This document shows, piece after piece, positions 25,606 to 33,998 of a DNA stretch of 64,000 nucleotides. The stretch covers positions 62,001-126,000 of the forward strand of contig JAEIOD010000009.1 in assembly GCA_016342415.1 (NCBI GenBank). The letters are read 5' to 3'. Made by a program: the position numbers and the translations under genes. How positions within the stretch are numbered: position 1 is the stretch's first letter; each line of letters begins with the position of its first letter. This stretch comes from Clostridiales bacterium. Its GTDB lineage: Bacteria > Bacillota > Clostridia > Peptostreptococcales > Acidaminobacteraceae. The notes below the pieces were generated by a model, which was not told the origin of the DNA, searched no databases, and saw nothing but the letters and a program-made list of their open reading frames with translations.

Positions 25606-25816
25606 ATGTATTTGGCTACGAATGAACAATTGAATCAAATAAAGAACTTATTCTGTGATGAAGAGTCAAAAATATTAAAAGCTTATTTGAAAAGGGCATA
25701 TGGGTATGGCTTGGGTAAATGATCTTATAAATCCAACAGCAGTTCACGTCAAAGTTGACTTCTTTTCATTTTTTGCAGGAGATACTTATTATGTACATAT
25801 AGAGGATACTAAATAA
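25606..25816 (+). pseudogene. Frameshifted and truncated GNAT_acetyltran (ZmaR-like) remnant
   Basis: A good ribosome site (AAGGAG, spacing 5) leads to an ATG at 25606. The first frame reads NEQLNQIKNLFCDEESKILK and continues to YLK before stopping at 25722. From GGG at 25694 a second frame reads GHMGMAWVNDLINPT, then VDFFSFFAGD, and stops at 25816. Joined across a one-base insertion in the A/G run near 25690-25696, the two pieces look like the N-terminus of the GNAT_acetyltran family, to which the zwittermicin A resistance protein belongs. Family members are about 240-270 residues, while only about 69 residues remain. So both a frameshift and a truncation are present. Family assignment is from memory of the motif spacing. 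Confidence 0.6.
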
Positions 25817-25824
25817 TTAAAAGA

Positions 25825-25858
25825 GATATAAAACTGAAAATCCAGTTTTATATCTTTG
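25825..25858. terminator. Bidirectional terminator between GNAT remnant and histidine kinase
   Basis: GATATAAAACTG (25825-25836) pairs with CAGTTTTATATC (25843-25854) over a 6-base loop. T-rich sequence follows on the plus strand and A-rich sequence precedes it, so it can stop transcripts from both sides. It overlaps the stop codon of the minus-strand kinase. Confidence 0.75.
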
Positions 25859-28175
25859 TTTTTATAATGAATCCATTATCATATTCAATTGTACCTTTCA
25901 AAACTTGTGTTACCATGTTATGTACCGCATGAAGTCCGATACCCATTAATCCATCAATTTTTTTTGTACTAAAGAAGGGATCAAACATTTTACTCTGAAC
26001 TTCTAGTGGAATTGGTATCCCGTTATCCTTATATTGAATCACAAGATTTGATTCCTCTATTTTAATACTCAACTGGATAATCGGATTTTCTTTATTTATG
26101 AAACTATGATTGATACTATTCGAAATAAAGTGAGAAACAATATCATTTAAAATCCGAGGATAGGTTGATACAATATCATAATTCGTATTTGTAATCAGTT
26201 TAATATGAGTTTCATTCAGTTTTTGCCGTTGTTCATTTGAAATATAAGTGAGCAATTCATTTATGGTAAATGTTTTTATTTTAAATGAGTAATCGGTCAA
26301 AGCAAGTGACTTAAAACTCTGAATCATCTCTGAGGAATGCAGAATTGCTTTTTCAACTTCGGATAATATATTTGTACTCTCCTCAATGTAATCTTTTAAT
26401 GTTTGCTTTTTTAATTTTCCTTTCATAAAATCAGATTTTAATTTTTCCAAACTGAATAGTTGATGCGTAATCATTGTAATACTAACTCCAATAGGTGTAT
26501 TCAGTTCATGTGCAACACCTGCTACAAGTTGTCCTAATCCAGCTAGCTTTTCAGCTTTAATCAATTGTTCCTGAGTCTCTTCAAGATGATTAAGAGTCAG
26601 TTGTAGCTTATTTGCAGTGTTAGAAATAATTTCAGCTTTATTGGCATTTTCTATGGCAATTGCAATATATGAGGATAGTCCTTCCATTAAAACAATATCA
26701 TCCTTGGAATAAGCATTTTCTCTTTCGCTTTGCAAACTGATAACTCCTATAGCTCTTTGTTTATTATAAAGAGGGCAGAATAGGACAGAACTAATATTAT
26801 CGAACTGTTTATCATTACCAACTCTTTCAGTTTCATAAGTTGAAAAATTAAAATGCGGTATATAAATCGACCTATTTCCATTTATGGCTTGGTAGCCTAG
26901 TGAATGTTTATCGTTGATAACAACATGTGGTTCAAGCCTCTCATTATTAAAGAGTATCCATTTATATTCAAGGAAATTATCCTCGTTTAACAGGCCGACT
27001 AATAATAAAGGTGCGTTAATCATAACAGAAATATTGTGATAGATATCAAAGAGCAATTGATCAATATTAAGTGCATTAATCAAAGCTTTTCCAACTTTTG
27101 ATATCAATAGTAATTCCTCGGATTTCTTCTTTAGTTCTATGTTATTAAGCCTATAGATTTCAGCATATTTTTTTATGCTTTCTATAGATTTTTCAGCTGA
27201 TAAAATTGAAATACTTTTTTGCAATCTTTCATCATGTATTATTTTTTCTGTTTGGCAATGAAGTTCTGAATATTTTAATGCTTCATCAGTTAATCCAATT
27301 GACTTATGAGCATCGCATAAAACCTTGTATAATGCAGGATTGATAGCATGACTATTTAGCTCCGTAACCAACTTTAAGGCTTTAAATGCATAATCGATAG
27401 ACTGATTAGAAAAACCTTGTGCTAAGACAATTTCGGCCAATCTGCAATAACTTACTGCAATTGCGAAATCATCCTTTATTTCAAGCCTGGCGTTTAAGCT
27501 TTTCTCGGCGAATATTTTTGCCTCATCGTATTTTTTTTCCATTAATCTAATTTGAGCTATTACTATATAACATAATCCTAGACTGTACATATCTTTTTTA
27601 TATTCTGATAACTCAATGCTTTTCTGTGAGTATATCAGCGCTTCATCTGGTTGACCAGTTTCTTGAAAGCACATTGCAATACTGGAATACAATACATTAG
27701 AGAGTAAATGTTCCTCGTTCAGATTGAGTTCTATCGCTTCAGTTAAAAATAAAATCGCCTTGTCAAAATTCTCTATATCTTTATAAATTTCTGCTAAGTT
27801 ATAGAGCATAAAAATACTCATTTCATCCACGTGATTTTTTTTTGAATAGTCTAAGCCATTTGATAGATAACTAATGGCTTTACTGAAATCACCATAAATG
27901 ATATATAACATACCTAGGTTATTTGCATTTCTACAGGCAAAAACAGGAGAGGGATTAATTTTATAATAATCATATGTTTCTAAAGACTCTTTTTCGGCAA
28001 TTTTATAATTGCTTTTATAGATATCTAATATACTTTTAACCGTTAGGGCATCATAATAGTCGGATAACTTTTGAGTTATCTGTGAATCTTGAATAATTTC
28101 TTCTACAAGTGTATAAGACTCATCTGGATTTTCTCTTCTTAATGACCATGCCTGTTCCAATTTTGATATATTCAT
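25848..28175 (-). CDS. Soluble sensor histidine kinase with TPR and GAF domains
   Basis: This 775-residue protein has no transmembrane segment. The N-terminal half is a series of TPR-like helix pairs (for example NLGMLYIIYGDFSKAISYL and YNLAEIYKDIENFDKAILFL), followed by a GAF domain near residues 360-510. The kinase core has VAGVAHELNTPIG with the phosphorylated His near 556, the N-box in HFISNSINHSF, and DNGIPIP plus GLMGIGLHAV for ATP. It senses an intracellular signal, perhaps through the GAF domain. No response regulator lies beside it. GAGGTGGCTT before this ATG favours it over an upstream one at 28202. It begins only 22 bases after the RF3 terminator. Confidence 0.86.
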   Translation of the reverse strand: MNISKLEQAWSLRRENPDESYTLVEEIIQDSQITQKLSDYYDALTVKSILDIYKSNYKIAEKESLETYDYYKINPSPVFACRNANNLGMLYIIYGDFSKAISYLSNGLDYSKKNHVDEMSIFMLYNLAEIYKDIENFDKAILFLTEAIELNLNEEHLLSNVLYSSIAMCFQETGQPDEALIYSQKSIELSEYKKDMYSLGLCYIVIAQIRLMEKKYDEAKIFAEKSLNARLEIKDDFAIAVSYCRLAEIVLAQGFSNQSIDYAFKALKLVTELNSHAINPALYKVLCDAHKSIGLTDEALKYSELHCQTEKIIHDERLQKSISILSAEKSIESIKKYAEIYRLNNIELKKKSEELLLISKVGKALINALNIDQLLFDIYHNISVMINAPLLLVGLLNEDNFLEYKWILFNNERLEPHVVINDKHSLGYQAINGNRSIYIPHFNFSTYETERVGNDKQFDNISSVLFCPLYNKQRAIGVISLQSERENAYSKDDIVLMEGLSSYIAIAIENANKAEIISNTANKLQLTLNHLEETQEQLIKAEKLAGLGQLVAGVAHELNTPIGVSITMITHQLFSLEKLKSDFMKGKLKKQTLKDYIEESTNILSEVEKAILHSSEMIQSFKSLALTDYSFKIKTFTINELLTYISNEQRQKLNETHIKLITNTNYDIVSTYPRILNDIVSHFISNSINHSFINKENPIIQLSIKIEESNLVIQYKDNGIPIPLEVQSKMFDPFFSTKKIDGLMGIGLHAVHNMVTQVLKGTIEYDNGFIIKTKI

Positions 28176-28199
28176 AAGCCACCTCGATTTTTTTATACC

Positions 28200-28236
28200 C
28201 AAAAAAAAAATATAATAGCAAGTATATGCTATTATA
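28200..28236 (-). terminator. Terminator of the release factor 3 gene
   Basis: On the minus strand TATAATAGCA and TGCTATTATA (28211-28236) form a perfect 10-bp stem with a 6-base loop. A run of ten Ts follows (28201-28210 read in reverse). It lies just after the prfC stop codon. Confidence 0.88.
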
Positions 28237-28244
28237 TCTAGTAT

Positions 28245-29834
28245 TTATAATGAAATTTCACTAAGTGTTACATTTTCATTTCTTTCTTCAGCATGTCTGA
28301 TAGACCATTCGTTTTTGAATAAAATAACAGGATTCTCATTTTTATCTACAACCAATCGGCAATCCAATGGTACTGAGAATTTCGAATGATCGAAGTTTTC
28401 AGCTTTTACCCAACGGACATATCTAAAAGGTTGTTGTTCAATAATAATATCAACGCCGTATTCGTTCTTAAGTCTATATTCCAAAACTTCAAATTGCAAG
28501 ACACCAACCACACCAATCAATAATTCTTCCATGCCGATGTTTAATCTTTTGAAAACTTGAATACTACCTTCATCAGATAATTGAGTAATGCCTTTTAAAA
28601 ATTGCTTTCTTTTTAACGAGTTTTTGATAGTAACTCTAGCAAAATGTTCTGGTGCAAACGATGGAATACCATGATATTCAACTTTTGAATTATCCTGACA
28701 TAATGTATCACCTATATTAAAAATACCTGGATCATGTAAACCTATGATATCACCTGGATAAGCAGAATCTACAATCACACGGTCTTGTGCTAGGAATTGC
28801 TGTGGTTGTGCTAACTTAATCTTTTTGTTGGTTCTAACATGATTAACAGCCATACCTTTATCAAATTGACCTGAACAGATTCTTAGAAATGCTATACGGT
28901 CTCTATGATTTTTATCCATATTTGCCTGAATCTTAAATATAAATCCTGTGAAGTTCTCTGACGTTGGTTCAATATGTCCATGATTACTTTCTCTTGGTTG
29001 TGGACCTTTTGAAATTTCTAGGAATGATTCCAAAAATGGTTCAACACCAAAATTTGTAAGAGCACTACCGAAAAATATTGGTGTTAACTCTCCATTTATA
29101 ACTTTATCATGATCATAATTATCGCCAGCAATGTTTAATAATTCGATTTCTTCCAAAAGCGTTTCGTGAAGATGAGAACCTAATAGATCATTAAATTTCT
29201 CATCATCAACAGCACCTGTTACAACGTTTAGTTTATTGCTACCGTGGTTACCGCCATCGAATAATTCAACTCGTTCTTTTTGTCTGTTATAGACACCTTT
29301 AAAGTTTTTCCCCGAACCGATAGGCCAGTTAATAGGGCACGCTCTAATACCTAAAACAGATTCGATTTCTTCAATAAGTTCAAATGGTTCTTTACCTTGT
29401 CTATCCATTTTGTTAATGAATGTAAAAATTGGAATGTTTCTCATTTTACATACTTTGAATAATTTGATTGTTTGAGCCTCAACACCTTTAGCACAGTCTA
29501 CAACCATGACAGCGCTGTCTGCAGCCATCAATGTTCTATAAGTATCCTCGCTGAAATCCTGGTGTCCTGGTGTATCTAGTATATTAATACAATGATTATT
29601 AAAGTTGAATTGTAAAACAGAAGATGTAACTGATATACCTCTTTGTTTTTCTATTTCCATCCAGTCTGAAACAGCATGTTTTTGAGATTTTCTTGACTTA
29701 ACAGTACCAGCTTCTCTTATGGCTCCACCATAAAGTAAGAATTTCTCTGTTAAAGTCGTTTTACCAGCATCGGGATGGGAAATAATCGCAAACGTTCTAC
29801 GACGTTCTATTTCATTAGCTAACTTAGTTGACAT
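28245..29834 (-). CDS. prfC: Peptide chain release factor 3
   Basis: This 529-residue translational GTPase recycles release factors RF1 and RF2 from the ribosome. The G1 motif is ISHPDAGKTTLTEK, the G2 region is KQRGISVTSSV, G3 is DTPGHQDFSEDTYR and G4 is FINKMDRQGK. Domain II and the C-terminal domain with GVVGVLQFEVLEYRL match RF3 rather than EF-G or TetM. AAGGAG with 5-base spacing before this ATG makes it better than the GTG two codons upstream. A strong terminator follows. The length is normal (about 525-530). Confidence 0.96.
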   Translation of the reverse strand: MSTKLANEIERRRTFAIISHPDAGKTTLTEKFLLYGGAIREAGTVKSRKSQKHAVSDWMEIEKQRGISVTSSVLQFNFNNHCINILDTPGHQDFSEDTYRTLMAADSAVMVVDCAKGVEAQTIKLFKVCKMRNIPIFTFINKMDRQGKEPFELIEEIESVLGIRACPINWPIGSGKNFKGVYNRQKERVELFDGGNHGSNKLNVVTGAVDDEKFNDLLGSHLHETLLEEIELLNIAGDNYDHDKVINGELTPIFFGSALTNFGVEPFLESFLEISKGPQPRESNHGHIEPTSENFTGFIFKIQANMDKNHRDRIAFLRICSGQFDKGMAVNHVRTNKKIKLAQPQQFLAQDRVIVDSAYPGDIIGLHDPGIFNIGDTLCQDNSKVEYHGIPSFAPEHFARVTIKNSLKRKQFLKGITQLSDEGSIQVFKRLNIGMEELLIGVVGVLQFEVLEYRLKNEYGVDIIIEQQPFRYVRWVKAENFDHSKFSVPLDCRLVVDKNENPVILFKNEWSIRHAEERNENVTLSEISL

Positions 29835-29903
29835 AAGCACTCCTTTATATATATTACAACTCTTAAAATATTAACGGTAAACCATAGGAATGTCAACAAA
29901 ATC

Positions 29904-29912
29904 TGATATAAT
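29904..29912 (+). promoter_or_regulatory. Extended -10 promoter of the ribokinase-fusion gene
   Basis: TGATATAAT contains a consensus TATAAT preceded by the TGn extension that can replace a weak -35 box. No good -35 hexamer is seen 17 bases upstream. It lies 34 bases before the ATG. Confidence 0.5.
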
Positions 29913-29945
29913 ACAGGTATATATTATAAAAAATGTGAGGTTAGA

Positions 29946-30995
29946 ATGATAGAAAAAGGAAAGTGCCCAATATGTGGGAAAAATAATGGCTGTGCAATGG
30001 TCGCAGGAACAGATCCATATGCATGCTGGTGTATGACAACTTTGGTTCCAAAAGACTTGTTGAATCATATTCCAGAGGAGTATAGAAATAAATCTTGTAT
30101 ATGTAAGGAATGTACTACTAATTATAATAAAAAAGTTTGTGTTGTTGGTAGCTTGAATATGGATTTAGTATTATCATTGAACGAATTTCCCCAAAATGGA
30201 GAAACTGTTAAAGCGAATAAACTCGAAACCTTCTTCGGTGGAAAAGGTGGTAATCAGGCAATTGCAGCTGCAAAACTAGGATTAAAAGTATCCATGTTGG
30301 GATCGGTTGGAAATGATAGCCATGGCAATAAATATATTGAACATTTGATAAATAGCAATATTGATGTATCACTTGTAAAAAGAAGTGAAGGTGACTCAGG
30401 ACAAGCATTTATTCAAGTAGATAAAACTGGTGAAAATAAGATTATCACCATCGGTGGTGCTAATTATCAACTTACAAAAGAATGGATTGATAATAATGTA
30501 GATGTAATTTTAGATCATGATTTCTTTTTAATGAGTCTGGAAATTCCAAAAAATGTGAGTTTACATCTCCTTAAATTGCTTTCAAAACATGAAAAAACAA
30601 TTATTTTAGATCCTGCTCCCTATAGTAACTTCAGCAAAGAGATGCTTGATTATGCGGATTATATAACTCCAAATGAAACTGAATATGAACTTATAAAAGG
30701 CAGTATAGATAAAAGTGATAATGTAATTCTAAAAAACGGATGCAAAGGATCTAGTTTTATTCATGACAATAAAATTGTAAATGTTCCAGCCTATCGTGTT
30801 GATTCAGTTGATAGTGTTGGTGCAGGTGATACTTTTAATGCTGCTGTATGTTTTGGATTATTATTCAAATTTGATATTGAGGAAACCTTATATCATTCCA
30901 ATATAGCTGGAGCGTTGGCTACAACAAAACCGGGAGCACAAGGTGGCATGCCGACTTTAGAAGAATTGATTAAATTGAAAAAAATAAATGAATAG
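29946..30995 (+). CDS. rbsK: Ribokinase fused to an N-terminal cysteine-rich CWC domain
   Basis: This 349-residue protein joins two parts. Residues 1-58 match the small Cys-rich CWC domain: KCPICGKNNGC, YACWC, then SCICKECT, with eight Cys that probably bind metal. Residues 63-349 form a PfkB-family ribokinase with GGKGGNQAIAAAKLG, a central NETEYELIKG region and the anion-hole/catalytic motif SVGAGDTFNAAVCFG. It phosphorylates ribose or a similar sugar with ATP. Ribose would be available from nucleoside breakdown, which suits the purine cluster elsewhere in the window (inference). GTGAGGTTAGA precedes the ATG. CWC domains usually occur as separate small proteins, so the fusion is unusual. 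Confidence 0.9.
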   Translation: MIEKGKCPICGKNNGCAMVAGTDPYACWCMTTLVPKDLLNHIPEEYRNKSCICKECTTNYNKKVCVVGSLNMDLVLSLNEFPQNGETVKANKLETFFGGKGGNQAIAAAKLGLKVSMLGSVGNDSHGNKYIEHLINSNIDVSLVKRSEGDSGQAFIQVDKTGENKIITIGGANYQLTKEWIDNNVDVILDHDFFLMSLEIPKNVSLHLLKLLSKHEKTIILDPAPYSNFSKEMLDYADYITPNETEYELIKGSIDKSDNVILKNGCKGSSFIHDNKIVNVPAYRVDSVDSVGAGDTFNAAVCFGLLFKFDIEETLYHSNIAGALATTKPGAQGGMPTLEELIKLKKINE

Positions 30996-31043
30996 ACAAT
31001 ATTTCATTTTAAAGCTAAGTAAGATATAACATTAAAACAAAAG

Positions 31044-31078
31044 AAAATCTCATCTTAATTTGATGTGATTTTTTTTAC
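31044..31078 (+). terminator. Terminator of the ribokinase gene
   Basis: AAAATCTCATC (31044-31054) pairs with GATGTGATTTT (31062-31072), with one T-T mismatch. A run of Ts follows. Confidence 0.7.
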
Positions 31079-31101
31079 GTGAGTTAATTGGATTTAAATA
31101 G

Positions 31102-31127
31102 GGCTCATGAGTAAAAACTCATAAGCC
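31102..31127 (-). terminator. Probable terminator of the antiporter gene
   Basis: GGCTCATGAGT (31102-31112) pairs with ACTCATAAGCC (31117-31127), with one mismatch, over a 4-base loop. It lies just after the minus-strand stop codon. The T-run on that strand is weak, so confidence is moderate. Confidence 0.5.
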
Positions 31128-31145
31128 TAAAGTTGTTTTTAAGAT

Positions 31146-32348
31146 TTAGATTTCTTGATCAGACACGATTTCATTTTCGAGTAAATGTATACCACCATAT
31201 CTGATTCCAATCAAACCCAGTGGTGCAGTTATGATAATTGCAAGTACAGCAAGCGCTAGTATTAATTCTCCAGATGGTATGCCTAAACTCAGTGGAATAG
31301 CACCTATGGCAGCTTGGACTGTCGCTTTTGGTATATATGAAATTGCACAAAAAAGTTTTTCCTTGTTATTAAGGTCTGTACCTAATGTTGAAATAAAGAC
31401 ACCAATTGATCGTGCAATCAATCCAATTACAATAACTAAAAGTCCCTTCAGTCCAGAATTTAAAGCCACTTCAATATTAACCTGAGAACCGATTAGAACA
31501 AATAACAGCAATTCGGCAAAAACCCAAATTTTATTGAATTTTACTGCTAACCTTTTTGCAACAATTTCTCTCTTTTCCAGTATGACAAAACCTATAGTCA
31601 TTACACCCAATAAACTGGCAACTGGTACAATACCACTTAGTAAAGTTTCTAGTGAAGTTAAAAGTGTAGCAATTCCAATAATAATCAATACTTTTTTTGT
31701 ATCTCTTATATGTAATTTGTTAAATAGATAAACTAATAAAAGTCCCAAAAGAAATCCTATTGTTATACCTAAAAGAATTGATATAGGGATATTTAATAGT
31801 TGAATTCCGATATTCACCTTACTACCACTGTATAGTCCTAAGAAAGTTGTAAATATTGTGATTGCCACAACATCATCAATCGAAGCACTTGCTAATATCA
31901 GTGTTGGAATGTTCTTCTTTGTACCAATTTTATTTTCAATAAATGAAAGCATGGAAGGTACTACAACGGCAGGCGATACCGCAGCAACTATGAATCCAAG
32001 AATTCCACCTTCGACAAAAGACAGATCAAAAAATAACATTGTCAAAAATGCTACTGTAAATCCTTCTAAAATCCCTGGAATGAAACTCATTTTTAGAGCA
32101 GTTTTTCCAACTTTACTTAAATTGTTCTTGCTGATTCCTAGTCCGGCTCGCAATAAAATTATAATTAATGCAATTTTTCTGAGATCAGCAGATATGACTA
32201 GAAGATCAGCATCTAAAATGTTAAAGACATATGGTCCTAGCAAAATTCCTAATAACAACATTCCAAGTAAACCAGGCAATTTTAATTTCTCAAAAATATA
32301 ATTTAAAATAAGTCCTAATAATATAATTATTGCAATACTCGTTGTCAT
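31146..32348 (-). CDS. Cation/proton antiporter (CPA family)
   Basis: This 400-residue membrane protein has about 11-12 hydrophobic segments. It has the Kef/NhaP-like fold: GLLGMLLLGILLGPYVFNIL near the N-terminus, LILASASIDDVVAITIFTTF with the paired acidic residues used for ion exchange, and a late AISYIPKATVQAAIGAIPL that matches the Na+/H+ exchanger core. It probably exchanges sodium or potassium for protons across the cell membrane. No TrkA-N or RCK regulatory domain is attached. AAAGGATAAAAC precedes the ATG. It stands alone on the minus strand with a hairpin after the stop. Confidence 0.87.
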   Translation of the reverse strand: MTTSIAIIILLGLILNYIFEKLKLPGLLGMLLLGILLGPYVFNILDADLLVISADLRKIALIIILLRAGLGISKNNLSKVGKTALKMSFIPGILEGFTVAFLTMLFFDLSFVEGGILGFIVAAVSPAVVVPSMLSFIENKIGTKKNIPTLILASASIDDVVAITIFTTFLGLYSGSKVNIGIQLLNIPISILLGITIGFLLGLLLVYLFNKLHIRDTKKVLIIIGIATLLTSLETLLSGIVPVASLLGVMTIGFVILEKREIVAKRLAVKFNKIWVFAELLLFVLIGSQVNIEVALNSGLKGLLVIVIGLIARSIGVFISTLGTDLNNKEKLFCAISYIPKATVQAAIGAIPLSLGIPSGELILALAVLAIIITAPLGLIGIRYGGIHLLENEIVSDQEI

Positions 32349-32496
32349 GTTTTATCCTTTCTATCCGTGGGTATTATAACATATATCATTCTTATGGAAA
32401 AGTATTGGGAAGATATCCTTGTTTTTTATAAGGAAATGATATTTAATTATATATAGAAATGGAAAGATTGAATCAAGTGGCTATATATACGAAATT

Positions 32497-32511
32497 CTAT
32501 GATTTTCATAG
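32497..32511. repeat. Perfect palindrome upstream of marR
   Basis: CTATGA (32497-32502) and TCATAG (32506-32511) flank TTT. A second imperfect repeat, AAGGA...TCCTT, covers 32516-32535 and abuts a TATAAT box at 32535-32540. Both sit where a MarR protein would repress its own promoter, but no footprint is known. Confidence 0.45.
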
Positions 32512-32553
32512 CGCTAAGGATATAAATTATTCCTTATAATATTAGAAAGGAGC

Positions 32554-32598
32554 ATGTCAGACAAAATGTTGTTTGGCAGAATAAAAAATGAAAAATAA
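32554..32598 (+). CDS. Possible 14-residue leader peptide overlapping marR
   Basis: AAAGGAG is followed 1 base later by ATG, and a 14-codon frame (MSDKMLFGRIKNEK) ends at TAA inside the first codons of marR. MarR itself has no good ribosome site, so ribosomes ending here could restart on it. The spacing between AAAGGAG and this ATG is very short, so the frame may not be translated at all. Confidence 0.35.
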   Translation: MSDKMLFGRIKNEK

Positions 32599-33025
32599 TT
32601 ATGTAGTTTATTCTTTCAATAAGGTAAAGAAATTGATGCATCAATACTTGGACAAACAATTAAAGAACTTTGATATTTCTGATATTGTTCCAGCTTATGG
32701 TGATATCTTAACAGCTTTATATATCAACGATGGCCAATTAAAAATGAATCAAATCAGTGATATGGTCGGTAAGGACAAATCAACAATTACTGTTTTGGTT
32801 AATAGGTTATGTGAAAGAGGTTATGTTGATAAGGAAAAAAGCAAATTGGATAAAAGAGTTACTTATATAAGATTGTCAAAAAAAGCTTATGATTACGAAA
32901 ATGAATTTTTAACAATTGCCTCTAATGTAAAATCTGTTGCATTTAATGGTTTTACTCATGAGGAGCAAGAGCAGTTTATGGCGTACTTGTCAAGAATGCA
33001 TGATAATTTCCAAGAAAATCTATAG
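32588..33025 (+). CDS. MarR-family transcriptional regulator
   Basis: This 145-residue protein has the winged helix-turn-helix of the MarR family. MNQISDMVGKDKSTITVLVNR is split by the turn into helices 3 and 4, and the following GYVDKEKSKLDKRVTYIRLS is the beta-wing with its conserved DxR. N- and C-terminal helices form the dimer region. It probably represses a nearby promoter in response to a phenolic or oxidising ligand. The closest downstream gene is methionine sulfoxide reductase, so oxidative stress is a reasonable guess. Palindromes upstream could be its own operator. The ribosome site is weak. Confidence 0.88.
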   Translation: MKNNYVVYSFNKVKKLMHQYLDKQLKNFDISDIVPAYGDILTALYINDGQLKMNQISDMVGKDKSTITVLVNRLCERGYVDKEKSKLDKRVTYIRLSKKAYDYENEFLTIASNVKSVAFNGFTHEEQEQFMAYLSRMHDNFQENL

Positions 33026-33154
33026 GTGTTTTAATGATTGAATATGCTTATATGCAGATGGTTGTATAGTAAATAAAGTGAAATAATCTTACTGCCAGAA
33101 GTGAGCAATCCCATTAATTATGTACATTTAGTATTTTTAATACAAGGAGAGAAT

Positions 33155-33697
33155 ATGTCAATTCAAAAAATTTACGTGGCAGGCGGATGCTTCTGGTGCA
33201 TGAATAGCCCCTTCGACTTGAAAGGTGTGAAAAAAGTTACTTCAGGATATATGGGCGGTCATGTAACCGATCCGACTTACAAGGAAGTTAAGACTCAGGT
33301 TTCGGGACATTATGAAGTTGTGGAGATTCAATTTGATGACGAGGAAATTACACTTGAAAGGATTTTGAATTCCTTTTGGAGAAACATTGATCCAACTGAT
33401 CCAGACGGACAATTTCACGATAGGGGATCATCTTATCGAACCGCAATTTTTTATATAACAGAAGATCACAAGTTAATCGCTGAGAAATCAAAGAGTGATT
33501 TAGATAAAACAGGTCGCTTTAACGCTCCAATAGTAACACAAGTTATCGAAGCAGGAACATTTTATGAAGCTGAGGAATACCATCAAGACTATCACCTGAA
33601 ACAACCAGACGATTACGAAGAAGACCGATCAAAGTCTGGACGAGATGAGTTCATAAAGAAACATTGGGGTGAGGATTACTGGGATTTTTATGAATAG
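33155..33697 (+). CDS. msrA: Peptide-methionine (S)-S-oxide reductase
   Basis: This 180-residue cytoplasmic repair enzyme reduces methionine S-sulfoxide in oxidised proteins, using thioredoxin. The catalytic Cys lies in AGGCFWCM, with a Cys replacing the usual Gly after FW. It is followed by VTSGYMGGHVTDPTYKEV and by the conserved DPTDPDGQFHDRGSSYR and YHQDYHLKQP segments. AGGAGAGAAT before this ATG decides the start over an upstream in-frame ATG at 33101. No MsrB domain is fused. The marR gene upstream may control it, which is inference from position. Confidence 0.94.
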   Translation: MSIQKIYVAGGCFWCMNSPFDLKGVKKVTSGYMGGHVTDPTYKEVKTQVSGHYEVVEIQFDDEEITLERILNSFWRNIDPTDPDGQFHDRGSSYRTAIFYITEDHKLIAEKSKSDLDKTGRFNAPIVTQVIEAGTFYEAEEYHQDYHLKQPDDYEEDRSKSGRDEFIKKHWGEDYWDFYE

Positions 33698-33998
33698 GGT
33701 AGACCATAAAAATCGCTTTAATATTTTTATCTCGATTAACTCAGAATCCCATCAATCTTATTAAATGAAATAAAGATAATCATATGACTATAAAAAGGAT
33801 TGCATTTAACTGCAATCCTTTTTTATGTTGTATGATTATTTTACAACTCATTAACCCTTCAAGAATATTTTGTATGATTATAATGATTTTACAGAGTCAG
33901 ACATGCGTGTTTACAAGTTACTGTTCAATTTTCCAAATTACCAAAGTTTGACATATAAGTATAATATATGTTAAACTACATTTAGAAAGGGGAAACTT
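33698..33998 (+). other. Gap after msrA with terminator and promoter
   Basis: This stretch of about 300 bases holds one strong terminator (33792-33824) and a promoter-like region just before the next gene (TATAAT at 33960-33965, and TTGACA at 33948-33953, which belong to two alternative promoters). No small gene with a ribosome site was found in the rest. Confidence 0.5.
33792..33824 (+). terminator. Terminator of msrA
   Basis: AAAAAGGATTGCA (33792-33804) pairs with TGCAATCCTTTTT (33811-33823) in a 13-bp stem with a 6-base loop. The stem merges into the T-run. Confidence 0.88.

Noticed and set aside
31858-32301. A 147-codon plus-strand frame antisense to the antiporter
   Set aside because: The composition is that of a mirrored membrane protein, no ribosome site precedes it, and the antiporter on the other strand has clear family motifs.
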